The notes under the pieces were generated by a model. The model saw only the letters and a list, made by a program, of their open reading frames with translations. It did no database searches and was not told the DNA's origin. DNA of 64,000 nt from Chthonobacter albigriseus. Lineage in GTDB: Bacteria; Pseudomonadota; Alphaproteobacteria; Rhizobiales; Pleomorphomonadaceae. Within the stretch, counting starts at the first letter, position 1, and each line of letters begins with the position of its first letter. A program made the translations under genes and the position numbers. This document shows, piece after piece, positions 34,163 through 43,093 of this stretch. The DNA lies in the NCBI RefSeq assembly GCF_013839445.1, contig NZ_JACDIT010000003.1, positions 186,001 to 250,000 of the forward strand. The letters are read 5' to 3'.

Positions 34163-35674
34163 TTACTTTTTGGTCCAATCCCCGTCCTGCTCGAACGCGT
34201 AGGCCGCCTTGAACAGCGACACCTCGTCGAACCACTTGCCGGTCAGCATCAGCCCCACAGGCAACCCGTTGGACATGCCGCAGGGCACCGTCAGCGACGG
34301 CATGCCGGTGCTGTTGTAGGGCGCCGTGTTGCCGAGCATCTCCCACGCCTTCTTCAGGATCACGCTGCGCGGCGCGCCGGGTTCCGGCAGCGCCGGGGCG
34401 ACCATCGGCGTCGTCGGCATCAGGAGGATGTCGTAGTTCTCCATCACCGCCGCGAACTTGGCCTTGAGCGCCCGGCGCGCGTTGATCGCCTTCGCCCAGA
34501 CCTTGCCGCCGTGCATGTCGGCCATCGCCCGCCCGAGCGTCAGGAACACCTTCGCGGTGTCGGGGAACTCGTTGGCGCGGTCCTTCCAGTGCCGGAAGCG
34601 GTCCACCGCGGCGGTCGAGTAGAGACCGTCCACCCCGGTCACCACGCCGTTGCTGTCGAAGATCTGGCGCACGAAGCCCTCCGCCGCCATCGGCATGAAG
34701 AACGCGGCCGCCGCATCGTGCAGCGGCAGCGAGATCTCGGTGACGATCGCCCCCATCTTCCTGTAGAGCTCGGCCGCGGCGAGCACCTTGGCATCCACGG
34801 CCTCCTCCGACTCCGGCCGGCCGAAGCCTTCCTTGACGATCGCGATCCGCATCCCCTTCACGCCGCCGGAAAGGTGCTTGGAATAGGCCGGCGGCTCATA
34901 GGCGGGCTGGCGCATGTCGTAGCCGTCCGGACCGGCGATCACCTCCAGCATCAGGGCGTTGTCGGCCACCGTCCGGGTCATCGGGCCGGTGTGGTCGATC
35001 GTCATGTCGAGGCTCATGATGCCCGTGTAGGGCACCAACCCGTGCGTCGGCTTGAGGCCGACGATGCCGCAGAACGACGCCGGCAGGCGGATCGAGCCGC
35101 CCTGGTCGCCGCCGATCGTCATGTCCACCTCGCCCGCCGCCACTGCGGCCGCGCTGCCGGACGACGAGCCGCCCGCCGAATGGCCGCGCTTCCACGGGTT
35201 GTGGCAGGCGCCGGTCGCGTTCGTATGGCTGGAGCCCGACAGGCAGAAGTATTCGCAGTGCACCTTGCCGGTGATCTCAGCACCGGCATCGAGCAGCCGC
35301 GTCACCACGGTCGCATCCACGTCCGGCACGAAGCCGTCCAGAAAGGTCGACCCGTTCATCATCGGTACGCCGGCGACGAACACGTTGTCCTTCAGCGCCG
35401 CCGTGCGGCCCTTCAGCTTGCCCTCGGGCGCGCCCTTGATCGACGTCTTGCGGTACCAGGAATTGTTGGGATCCTCGGCCGGCCCGGGGCGATAGCCCGG
35501 CGTGCGCGGATACTTGATGGTCGGCATCACCTCGGGCGCGGAGAGCAGCGTGTCCGCCGCCTCGAAGTGCGGCTTCATGTGCACGAGGAAATCCTCGGCG
35601 TCGGCCTCGGTCATGTCGAAGCCCATCGACTTGGCGATGGAGAGAAAGCCGGAAGCGGTCGGCAGGCTGGTCAT
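34163..35674 (-). CDS. Amidase, nitrile-hydratase-associated type
   Basis: A 503-residue amidase-signature enzyme that should hydrolyse carboxamides to acid and ammonia. The catalytic triad is K95 (AALKDNVFV), S170 (HSAGGSSSGS) and S194 (GGDQGGSIRLPAS), and D190 is also present. N-terminal length and spacing agree with the Rhodococcus nitrile-pathway amidases (S195 there). GAGGAG precedes the ATG. No nitrile hydratase is nearby. The following EamA transporter is upstream on the same strand, and the pair may be one transcript. Confidence 0.87.
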   Translation of the reverse strand: MTSLPTASGFLSIAKSMGFDMTEADAEDFLVHMKPHFEAADTLLSAPEVMPTIKYPRTPGYRPGPAEDPNNSWYRKTSIKGAPEGKLKGRTAALKDNVFVAGVPMMNGSTFLDGFVPDVDATVVTRLLDAGAEITGKVHCEYFCLSGSSHTNATGACHNPWKRGHSAGGSSSGSAAAVAAGEVDMTIGGDQGGSIRLPASFCGIVGLKPTHGLVPYTGIMSLDMTIDHTGPMTRTVADNALMLEVIAGPDGYDMRQPAYEPPAYSKHLSGGVKGMRIAIVKEGFGRPESEEAVDAKVLAAAELYRKMGAIVTEISLPLHDAAAAFFMPMAAEGFVRQIFDSNGVVTGVDGLYSTAAVDRFRHWKDRANEFPDTAKVFLTLGRAMADMHGGKVWAKAINARRALKAKFAAVMENYDILLMPTTPMVAPALPEPGAPRSVILKKAWEMLGNTAPYNSTGMPSLTVPCGMSNGLPVGLMLTGKWFDEVSLFKAAYAFEQDGDWTKK

Positions 35675-35738
35675 CGGGATGCTCCTCGTGTCGAGTGACG
35701 GAAGGAACCGCCGCCGGACCACCGGCGACGGGGTCGGG

Positions 35739-36683
35739 TCAAGGCTGGGGAGGCTCGGGTTCCAGGGGTTCGACGGCGTCGATCACGGCGGGCGCGGGGG
35801 CCGGCGCCTTGGCGGTCAGCACCAGGGCGGTCGCGCCGATCACCACGGCGCAGCCGGCCAGCATCATCGCGTCCGGCACCTCGTGGAACCACAGGTAGCC
35901 GATGATCAACCCGCCGAGGAGGTTGGTGTAGTGCAGCGGCGCCAGCCGCGACGCCGGCGCATAGCGCAACGGCAGCACGATCATATACTGGCCGACCGAC
36001 GAGATGATGCCCATCACGAGGAGCAGCACCCACTGCTCCAGCGTCGGCTGCACCCAGGCGAAGGCGAGCGTCGGCAGCGTCATCAGCGACGACATCACCA
36101 TGAACCAGAACACGATCTCCAGGGTGTCGTTGTTCCGCATGAGGGTGCGCTGCTGGAACATCGAGATGGCCCCGGCGAACGCGCCGGCCATGCCGAACAG
36201 CACGCCGATTCCCCCGGAGATGCCTGTCGGCCGGGCGATCAGGAGAACCCCGAGGAAACCCCCGGTCACCGCCATCCAGAGCCTGAGGCTGATCTTTTCG
36301 CGCAGGAATGCCGCCGACATCAGCGCCACCAGCACCGGCAGCAGAAAGAAGATCGCCGTCACCTCCGCCAGCGGCAGCAGCCCGAAGGCGGTGTAGGACA
36401 AGAGCAGCGTCGCCGTCATGAAGATGGCGTGCGACACATGGCTGGCCGCGTGGCGGATCGTCAGCGTCGGCCGCACCCGGTTCATCGCCATCAGCACGCC
36501 CAGCGGCAGCAGCCCGATCAACCCGCGGAAGAACACGATCTGGTTCACCGGGAACACGGCCGCCAGTTCCTTCACCACGGCGTTCATGAAGGCGAAGAGA
36601 ACGATGCCGGCGAGCATGATGGCGATGCCCTTGCGAGCGGCGCGCTCGTCCGGCGCCACCCCGGCCTCAAGGACGGTGGACAT
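35739..36683 (-). CDS. EamA/DMT-family transporter
   Basis: A 314-residue inner-membrane protein with about ten hydrophobic helices arranged as two EamA repeats, ending in a Pro/Ala/Glu-rich cytoplasmic tail (PAPAPAVIDAVEPLEPEP). The second repeat contains PLHYTNLLGGLIIGYLWFHEVP, typical of the family. AAGGAAGTTC precedes the ATG at 36683. Members export amino acids or other metabolites; the substrate is unknown. It sits between an importer operon and an amidase, which hints at export of an amide-derived product. Confidence 0.85.
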   Translation of the reverse strand: MSTVLEAGVAPDERAARKGIAIMLAGIVLFAFMNAVVKELAAVFPVNQIVFFRGLIGLLPLGVLMAMNRVRPTLTIRHAASHVSHAIFMTATLLLSYTAFGLLPLAEVTAIFFLLPVLVALMSAAFLREKISLRLWMAVTGGFLGVLLIARPTGISGGIGVLFGMAGAFAGAISMFQQRTLMRNNDTLEIVFWFMVMSSLMTLPTLAFAWVQPTLEQWVLLLVMGIISSVGQYMIVLPLRYAPASRLAPLHYTNLLGGLIIGYLWFHEVPDAMMLAGCAVVIGATALVLTAKAPAPAPAVIDAVEPLEPEPPQP

Positions 36684-36721
36684 GAACTTCCTTCTTTCTT
36701 GTTTGAGAGCGTTTCCCCCCA

Positions 36722-36743
36722 CCCGCGCCACCGGTGGCGCGGG
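36722..36743 (-). terminator. Perfect 22-bp palindrome at the end of the Dpp-type operon
   Basis: CCCGCGCCACC at 36722-36732 is followed directly by its complement GGTGGCGCGGG. On the minus strand it begins 8 nt after the stop of the ATPase gene at 36752. The stem can only close with a few unpaired central bases and lacks a T-tract, so it is either a stem that slows decay or a Rho-assisted terminator. Confidence 0.4.
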
Positions 36744-36751
36744 CCTCGGCG

Positions 36752-37777
36752 TCAGGCGATCCCCATCTCCATGGCCGGCGTCGTCGCCGCCGTGCGGAAG
36801 CAGCGGCTCATGTGGCCGTTGCCGTGGTCGTTCGGCTCGGGGAACGAGGCCAGACACTCGGGCTGGGCCAGCTTGCAGCGCGGTGCGAAGGAGCATCCGG
36901 GCGCCAGGAAGCGCATGTCCGGCGGGCTTCCCGGGATCGCGTCGATGTCCTGATCGCGGTTCTGCCCGTGCACGGTGGAGGCCATCAGCCCCAGCGTATA
37001 GGGGTGCTTCGGCTTCAGGAGCACGTCCTTCACGCTGCCGTACTCGATGATCCGGCCGGCGTACATCACCGCCACCTTGTCGGCGATCTGCGCCGCAACG
37101 CCGAGGTCGTGCGTGACGAAGATCACGCCCATCCCGAACTGCTCCTGCAGCTTGCGCAGCACGATCAGCACCTGGATCTGCACGGTGGCGTCGAGCGCCG
37201 TGGTGGGCTCGTCGGCCAAGAGCAGCGCCGGCCGGCAGGACAGCGCCACGGCCATCATCGCGCGCTGGCGCAGGCCGCCGGACAGCTCGTGCGGATAGGC
37301 TTTCAGCCGGCGCTCCGGCGACGGAACCTTCACCATCTGCATCAGCTCAAGCGCCCGCTCCATCGCCGCGGCCTTGCTGACACCCTCGTGCCGCATCACC
37401 GTCTCGGCGATCTGGTCGCCGATCGTGTAGACTGGGTCGAGCGCCGTCATCGGCTCCTGGAACACCATGGAGATGACACGGCCGCGCACCGCGTTCATCT
37501 CCTTGTCGGAGAGCGCCATGATGTCGTGGTCGCCCACCCGCATTGACCCGGTGATCCGGGTGCGCTTCTTCGGGTGCAGTTGCATCAGCGAGCGCATCGT
37601 CACGGACTTGCCGGAGCCGGACTCGCCGATGATGCACAGCACCTCACCGGGCATCACGTCGAAGCTGACGCCGTTCACCGCCCGGACGGTCGCTTCGCGG
37701 CTGACGAAGTTGACGTTGAGGTCACGCACCTCCACCAGCGGGCGCTTGGGCGGGGTCGGGTTGTTCGTATCGGCCAT
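36752..37777 (-). CDS. Oligopeptide/dipeptide-type ABC transporter ATPase (DppD-like)
   Basis: A 341-residue ATP-binding protein. Walker A is GESGSGKS near residues 42-49, the signature is LSGGLRQRAMMAVAL, and Walker B is ALLLADEPTTALD, followed by the H-loop VTHDLG. The C-terminal extension has the Cys-rich oligopeptide-transporter segment (PGCSFAPRCKLAQPEC), which often binds an Fe-S cluster. The start at 37777 has GAGG upstream. It is 8 nt after the DppF-like gene, and together they power the permease pair. Confidence 0.92.
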   Translation of the reverse strand: MADTNNPTPPKRPLVEVRDLNVNFVSREATVRAVNGVSFDVMPGEVLCIIGESGSGKSVTMRSLMQLHPKKRTRITGSMRVGDHDIMALSDKEMNAVRGRVISMVFQEPMTALDPVYTIGDQIAETVMRHEGVSKAAAMERALELMQMVKVPSPERRLKAYPHELSGGLRQRAMMAVALSCRPALLLADEPTTALDATVQIQVLIVLRKLQEQFGMGVIFVTHDLGVAAQIADKVAVMYAGRIIEYGSVKDVLLKPKHPYTLGLMASTVHGQNRDQDIDAIPGSPPDMRFLAPGCSFAPRCKLAQPECLASFPEPNDHGNGHMSRCFRTAATTPAMEMGIA

Positions 37778-37785
37778 GGGGCACC

Positions 37786-38919
37786 TCAAAGGGCGGCGGC
37801 GAGCGCGCGCGGAGCGGACGCTTCGACCGGCAGGGACTGGAGGGTGCGGCCGGCCATGCTGTGGCCCGCGACCGGGTTGGTGATGTGGCACGCGGCCACG
37901 TGCTCCGCCGGGTTTTCCGCGGCTTTTCCGAGCTTTGGCGTCTCGCGTTCGCAGATTGCTTCCGCATAGGGGCAGCGTGTGCGGAAGCGGCAGCCGGACG
38001 GCGGATTGATCGGGTTCGGGGGATCGCCGACCAGCGGCGGCGTCTCGATCCGGTGCTCCGGGTCGATCTCCAGCGCCGACTGCAGCAGGGCCCTTGTATA
38101 GGGGTGCTTCGGCGCGTTGTAGATCCGGTCCACCGGCCCGATCTCGACGACCTGGCCGAGATACATCACCAGCACGCGGTCTGAGATGTACTGCACCACG
38201 TGGAGGTCGTGGCTGATGAAGATGTAGGTGAGGTTCAGGTGGCGCTTCAGGTAGCCGAGCAGGTTGAGCACCTGCGCCTCCACCGACTTGTCCAGCGCCG
38301 AAACCGCCTCGTCCAGGATCAGCATGCGCGGATCGAGCGCCAGCGCCCGGGCGATGTTGACGCGCTGCTTCTGACCGCCCGAAAGCTCGTGCGGATAGCG
38401 CCCGCCGAACAGGTCGGGCCGGAGCCCCACCTTCTCCAGCAGCCCGCGCGCCTTGATCTTGGCTTCCGACGTGGCGACACCGTGCACCGTCGGCCCGTAG
38501 GCGATGGAGTCCACCACCGGCAGGCGCGGGTTCAGCGACGAGTAGCTGTCCTGGAACACCATCTGCATGTTCCGGCGCAACTCGCGCAGCGTGATGCCGT
38601 GCGGCTCGTCCACCGGGTCGCCGTCGAACACCAGCGTGCCCTTGTCGCGCGGCATCAGATGCATCAGCAGGCGGGCGAGCGTCGACTTTCCGCAGCCCGA
38701 TTCCCCGACGATACCCAGCGTCTCGCCCTTCATCACCGAGAACGACACGTCGTCCACGGCCTTCACCTCGGCGACCTTGCGGTTGAGCACGCCGCCGCGG
38801 ATCGGGAAGTACTTCTGCAGGTTCTGCACGATCAGGAGCGGCTGGGCCTTGCCGCCGCGGTCGTTGTTGTCGCCCGGCGGGACCGGTTGGAGGTGGCGCT
38901 CTGTGGGTTGCGCGGTCAT
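37786..38919 (-). CDS. Oligopeptide/dipeptide-type ABC transporter ATPase (DppF-like)
   Basis: A 377-residue ATP-binding protein. Walker A is GESGCGKS near residues 79-86; the signature LSGGQKQRVNIARAL and Walker B MLILDEAVSALD follow. The C-terminal Cys motif is SGCRFRTRCPYAEAIC. The frame stays open far upstream through the permease gene, but that extension is out-of-frame permease DNA. The ATG at 38919 lies 14 nt after the DppC-like stop. Confidence 0.92.
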   Translation of the reverse strand: MTAQPTERHLQPVPPGDNNDRGGKAQPLLIVQNLQKYFPIRGGVLNRKVAEVKAVDDVSFSVMKGETLGIVGESGCGKSTLARLLMHLMPRDKGTLVFDGDPVDEPHGITLRELRRNMQMVFQDSYSSLNPRLPVVDSIAYGPTVHGVATSEAKIKARGLLEKVGLRPDLFGGRYPHELSGGQKQRVNIARALALDPRMLILDEAVSALDKSVEAQVLNLLGYLKRHLNLTYIFISHDLHVVQYISDRVLVMYLGQVVEIGPVDRIYNAPKHPYTRALLQSALEIDPEHRIETPPLVGDPPNPINPPSGCRFRTRCPYAEAICERETPKLGKAAENPAEHVAACHITNPVAGHSMAGRTLQSLPVEASAPRALAAAL

Positions 38920-38933
38920 GGCGGTCTCCTCTG

Positions 38934-39830
38934 TCACGCTTTCACGTCCATGGCCTGGCGCAGGCCGTCGCTCACGAGGTTGAAGGCGACCGATGTGACC
39001 AGGATCGCCACGCCCGGCAGGGCGCAGACGAGTGGCTGCACATAGATCGACTGGCGGAGGGTGGAGAGCATCAGGCCCCAGTCCGGGGTCGGCGGCGCGA
39101 CGCCGAGACCGAGGAAGGAGAGGCCGGAGGCGAGCAGGATGGACGCCGACACCAGAGTCGAAGCGTAGACAAGCACCGGCGACATGACATTCACCAGCAC
39201 GTGCCTGAACAGGATGCTGGGCGTCTTCGCCCCGCTCGCCCTGGCGGCGTCGATGAAGTCCATCGTGCGCACCTGGGCCGTTGCCGTCTCCGCCACGCGG
39301 CAGATCGGCGGGATGAGCACGATCGTCAGCGTGATCATCTGGTTGACCATGCCGCTGCCCAGGCTGCCGGAGATCGCGACGGCCAGGAGCACCGACGGGA
39401 ACGCGAAGAACACGTCCATGGTCCGCATGATCGCGGTGTTGGTGCGCCCGCCGGCGAACCCGGCGAGCACGCCGAACAGGCCGCCGATGATCGTGGCGAA
39501 CAGCACCGGCGAGATTCCCATCAGCAGCGACGTGCGGCCGCCCCAGATGATGCGCGAGAGGATGTCGCGCCCCTGCTCGTCCGTGCCGAGAACGAAGTGC
39601 TTGAAACCCGGTGGCTTCAACCGCGACGCCATGCTCGACTTGTTTGGGTCGAACGGGGCGATCCAGGGCGCCAGGATGGCGATCAGGATGATCGCGATGA
39701 TCAGGCCCAGGAAGAACAGTGTCACATAGTCGTAGCGCAGCTTGTTCCACACGTTGCCCCAGTAGCCGCGGACGACAGGCTTCTGCGGGGCTGGGATGAG
39801 GGCGGCGTTTTCGGCCGAGATGTCGGTCAT
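38934..39830 (-). CDS. Oligopeptide/dipeptide-type ABC transporter permease (DppC-like)
   Basis: A 298-residue inner-membrane permease. The N-terminal transmembrane helix (YVTLFFLGLIIAIILIAILAPW) and the periplasmic segment HFVLGTDEQGRDILSRIIWG are standard for DppC/OppC. The EAA-loop region contains ARASGAKTPSILFRHVLVN. It forms a heterodimer with the DppB-like protein. The binding protein at 40901-42505 sets specificity. Confidence 0.92.
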   Translation of the reverse strand: MTDISAENAALIPAPQKPVVRGYWGNVWNKLRYDYVTLFFLGLIIAIILIAILAPWIAPFDPNKSSMASRLKPPGFKHFVLGTDEQGRDILSRIIWGGRTSLLMGISPVLFATIIGGLFGVLAGFAGGRTNTAIMRTMDVFFAFPSVLLAVAISGSLGSGMVNQMITLTIVLIPPICRVAETATAQVRTMDFIDAARASGAKTPSILFRHVLVNVMSPVLVYASTLVSASILLASGLSFLGLGVAPPTPDWGLMLSTLRQSIYVQPLVCALPGVAILVTSVAFNLVSDGLRQAMDVKA

Positions 39831-39848
39831 GGCTCTCTCCCGGGGGCG

Positions 39849-40805
39849 TCAGGTGCGCTTGATGCGCGGATCGACGAGGGTCTGCAGGAGGTCGACGATC
39901 AGGTTGATGAGGACGAAGGCCATCGCCAGCACCAGGATCGTGCCCTGCAGCAGGGGGATGTCGCGGGTCAGGATCGCGGTGTTCAGCACGAACCCGGTTC
40001 CCGGCCAGGTGAAGATCGTCTCCACCAGGATCGATCCGCCCACGAGGTAGCCGAGCTGCAGGCCCAGCATGGCGAGGATCTGCGGCGCCCCGTTCCAGAT
40101 CGCGTGGACGATGATCTGCCATTCGCTGAGGCCCTTGGCCCTGAGCGTCTGGATGAAGTCCTGCCCCAGGATCTCCGCCAAAGTTGAGCGCGTGGTCCGC
40201 ATCAGGATGCCGAGCGGCGTCAGCGTCATCGCGATGATCGGCAGGATGGCGTACTGCAGGCTCTCCCATTCCAGGAAGCTGAAGTCCTCCGATCCGCCCT
40301 CGCCCATGCCCGTCGCGGGCAGCCAGCCGAGGTTGACCGAAAACACGATCACCAGCACCACGCCGAGCCAGAAGGTCGGCACGCTGATGCCAAGAACGGC
40401 GATGGCGGTGGAGAGCCGGTCGGCCCAGCTGCCGACCTTGATGGCGGCGATGATGCCGAGCACCAGCGCGATGCCCATCGCCAGCACCACCGAGATGACG
40501 GCGATGGTGATGGTGTTGCCGAACGCCCGCATCACCTCGTCGATCACCGGCCGGTTGGTCTGGATCGACTTGCCGAGATCGCCGATCAGCGCCTTGCCGA
40601 GCCAGACGACGTATTGCACGGGGATCGGCTCATCCAGGCCGTAGGCCTTCTTGATGGCGATCTTGTCCGCTTCGCTCGCATCCGGCGGCAGCAGGCTCTG
40701 GATGGGATCGCCGGGAGCCAGATAGACGAGGGCGAAGCAGATGATCGTGACGCCGAGCCCGATCGGGATCGTGAGGAACAGACGGCGCGCAACGTAAAGC
40801 CACAT
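39849..40805 (-). CDS. Oligopeptide/dipeptide-type ABC transporter permease (DppB-like)
   Basis: A 318-residue inner-membrane permease beginning MWLYVARRLFLTIPIGLGVT, the classic DppB start, with FALVYLAPGDP, TNRPVIDEV and the EAA-loop segment LRAKGLSEWQIIVHAIWN. About six helices. It lies 95 nt after the binding-protein gene and 18 nt before the DppC-like gene, in the usual A-B-C-F-D-like order. Confidence 0.92.
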   Translation of the reverse strand: MWLYVARRLFLTIPIGLGVTIICFALVYLAPGDPIQSLLPPDASEADKIAIKKAYGLDEPIPVQYVVWLGKALIGDLGKSIQTNRPVIDEVMRAFGNTITIAVISVVLAMGIALVLGIIAAIKVGSWADRLSTAIAVLGISVPTFWLGVVLVIVFSVNLGWLPATGMGEGGSEDFSFLEWESLQYAILPIIAMTLTPLGILMRTTRSTLAEILGQDFIQTLRAKGLSEWQIIVHAIWNGAPQILAMLGLQLGYLVGGSILVETIFTWPGTGFVLNTAILTRDIPLLQGTILVLAMAFVLINLIVDLLQTLVDPRIKRT

Positions 40806-40900
40806 CGAGGAAGCTCCTGATCGGTCGCAAGGTCATCCTGCCGGGCGGGCGGGCAGGCTCCACCCGGGACGCCGGCTGGCGCCCCGGGCGGGAGGATGAA

Positions 40901-42505
40901 TCACTCCACCACTTCGATCGGCGTCAGGTCCTGGAACCAGCTCTGGGCCTGCACGAAGCCCTTCAGCTTCGGCGACAGGGCGCGCGGGTTCAGGTCGTGG
41001 GCGATGAAGATCTCGTAGGCCTGGTCGACCAGCCGCTCGTGCATCTTCTGGATCAGCGCCAGGCGCTTCTCCGCATCGAACTCGTTCAGCGCGGCCTCAC
41101 CGAGGGCGTCCGTCTCCGGGTCGGAGAAGAAGCCCCAGTTCAGGCCGTTCGGCGGCTGGTAGCGGGTCATGGAGTTCTTCATGATCGCCTGAACCGGCTC
41201 GATCGACGACAGGCTGACGTTGACGCCGTGATACTGCGGGAAGGCCTTGGCGCCGCCGAAGTACACGCCGAGCAGCGCGTTCCAGTCGATCGGGTCGAGC
41301 TGCACCTCGAAGCCGACGGCCTCCAGCTGCTCCTTGACCAGTTCGTTCATCGGCAGCGGCTGCATCTGGCCCGAGCCGGAGGTGGAGATCGCGATCGTCA
41401 CCTGGCAGGGCTTGCAGCCGGCTTCCTCGAGCAGCGCCGACGCCTTCTCCGGGTCGTACTCGTACTTGACCGGATTGCCGTAGTAGGTCTGCGACGGGAT
41501 GAACTTGGCATAGCCCTCCATCGCGATGCCCTGCAGCATCTCCACCATCTCCGCGCGATTGATCGCGTAGTTGGCGGCGCGGCGGACGCGGACGTCGTCG
41601 AAGGGAGGCATGTCGACGCGCACCTGGTAGTCCCAGTTGTGCGGGTACGGCACCAGGACGATGTTCATGCCCGCGTCCTTGAGGCGGGGGATCGTGTCGG
41701 GCGACGGCGCCTCCACGAAGTCCACCTGTCCGGCGAGCAGAGCGGCGGCGCGGGTCGTCGCCTCCGGCATTGGCAGCAGCACGAGGCGGTCGTGCTTGGG
41801 TACGCGCTTCGGGTTCCAGTATTCGGCGTTCTTCACCAGTTCCAGGCGCTCGCGCGGAACCACCTTGTCGAACTTGTACGGACCGGTGCCCGACGGCTTC
41901 TTGGCGAATTCGTCGTAGTTGTTGTTCACTGCCTGCATGGCGCACGGCGAGATCTGGAAGTAGCCGGCCAGCTGGTAGGCGATCAGCGAGTCCACGATCT
42001 TCGTCGTCAGCGAGATCGTGTAGTCGTCGATCTTGGCCATCGACTCCACGTTCGAGATCGTCCAGCCCTGCATGGTCTGGTGGCGGACGTTGTGCTGCGG
42101 CGCCTTGTCGTCCTTGATGCGGGCGAAGTTCCAGAGCGCCGCGTCCGCGTTCCAGTCGCAGCCGTCATGGAATTTCACGCCCTGGCGAAGCTTGAAGATC
42201 CAGCGCTTGTGGTCGGCCGGATCGATCTCCCAGCTCTCCGCCAGACCCGGGGTGATGTCGGCGGCCTTCTCCGAGGACGACAGGTCCCAGTTGACCAGGC
42301 TGTCGTAGATCGTGAAGCCGGCGAAGCGGAACCCCTCGTAGCCCTGGTCCGGCGCACCGGTCCAGTCGGGGATGTCCGCTGCCGTCATGGCGACGCGCAC
42401 CTGCGTTTCCGCGGTAGCCTCGCCGGCTCCCAGCGCGAATGTCGTCAGGGCGAGCGTCAGGGCCGTGATCGTCGGCCGGGCTAGGCTTGGTCGGCTACGT
42501 TTCAT
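40901..42505 (-). CDS. Family 5 extracellular solute-binding protein
   Basis: A 534-residue periplasmic binding protein (SBP_bac_5, as in peptide, nickel and glutathione importers). A Sec signal occupies residues 1-~32 (ALTLALTTFALGAGEATA-E). The mature protein has GLAESWEIDPADHKRWIFKL, KFHDGCDWNADA and the C-terminal family pattern. GGAGGTGTTTC precedes the ATG. No lipobox Cys is visible, so it is soluble. With amidase genes on both sides, the cargo may be an amide-bearing compound or small peptide, but this is inference. Confidence 0.9.
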   Translation of the reverse strand: MKRSRPSLARPTITALTLALTTFALGAGEATAETQVRVAMTAADIPDWTGAPDQGYEGFRFAGFTIYDSLVNWDLSSSEKAADITPGLAESWEIDPADHKRWIFKLRQGVKFHDGCDWNADAALWNFARIKDDKAPQHNVRHQTMQGWTISNVESMAKIDDYTISLTTKIVDSLIAYQLAGYFQISPCAMQAVNNNYDEFAKKPSGTGPYKFDKVVPRERLELVKNAEYWNPKRVPKHDRLVLLPMPEATTRAAALLAGQVDFVEAPSPDTIPRLKDAGMNIVLVPYPHNWDYQVRVDMPPFDDVRVRRAANYAINRAEMVEMLQGIAMEGYAKFIPSQTYYGNPVKYEYDPEKASALLEEAGCKPCQVTIAISTSGSGQMQPLPMNELVKEQLEAVGFEVQLDPIDWNALLGVYFGGAKAFPQYHGVNVSLSSIEPVQAIMKNSMTRYQPPNGLNWGFFSDPETDALGEAALNEFDAEKRLALIQKMHERLVDQAYEIFIAHDLNPRALSPKLKGFVQAQSWFQDLTPIEVVE

Positions 42506-42883
42506 GAAACACCTCCGGGAAGCGGTGGGAACGTTTCTTGTCCTGCGGTGGCAACCACCCGGACCCCATCTGCAATCCCGATGCCAACTTCTCGAATTGC
42601 AATCGACCCAGCCGAAAATCGGGCGTTCATCCCGCCAATTTTTTATCTGAAATTTGGAGTTTTTGGCCTCACCAGCCAAAGTTCGTCATGGCGCCGTCAA
42701 TTCAGACCGAAAGCCAGATCGGCTCAAAAACACCAGGAAAAGCCGTTCTCCGGATCTTCAATATCGAACCAAGCTACGCGCTTAGGCAAGGCATGCACAA
42801 ATTTTGCGCTATCTCGGTTATCTGATTTTGGTAATATCCATTACGATAAATTCAGCTAAACCGGATATCCAGAAAGGTGCGAC
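42506..42883. promoter_or_regulatory. Divergent control region between the Dpp-type operon and the amidase operon
   Basis: A 378-nt AT-rich gap between two divergent operons. TTATCTGA followed by TTTGG occurs twice in direct orientation: 42643-42657 (TTATCTGAAATTTGG) and 42818-42831 (TTATCTGATTTTGG). Just after the second copy, GTAAT at 42831 is inverted as ATTAC at 42840-42844. These look like binding sites for a shared regulator of importer and amidases. There is no regulator gene within the gap. Confidence 0.45.
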
Positions 42884-43093
42884 ATGCCCGATAAGGCGTT
42901 CGATCAGGAGATCACGGCGCTGCTTGCGGCGGCAGGTCTGCAGGTTCCGCCCGACTTGGCGGCGGGCGTCTACTCCGAGGCGCGCGACCTGCGCCGCATC
43001 ACCAGCCTCCTGCGCGGGCCTCGCACCGCCGCGGCCGAGCCGTCCAACATCTTCAGCCTCGCCCGCTACGCCCCCGCCGGAGACGCGAAATGA
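42884..43093 (+). CDS. DUF4089/AtzG-like small subunit of an amidase
   Basis: A 69-residue protein of the DUF4089 type: FDQEITALLAAAGLQVPPDL near residues 6-25, then a helix ending FSLARYAPAGDAK. In the cyanuric-acid pathway the small AtzG protein forms a complex with amidase AtzE and is needed for its stability. Here the gene ends in an ATGA overlap with an AtzE-like amidase gene, the same linkage. AAAGG precedes the ATG. It is probably a chaperone-like or GatC-like partner with no catalytic role. Confidence 0.75.
   Translation: MPDKAFDQEITALLAAAGLQVPPDLAAGVYSEARDLRRITSLLRGPRTAAAEPSNIFSLARYAPAGDAK

Noticed and set aside
37786-40269. A possible 827-residue fusion of an ATPase with an upstream domain
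   Set aside because: The N-terminal extension is the DppC/DppB coding DNA read in a wrong frame; the ATPase has its own ATG at 38919 in the normal operon position.
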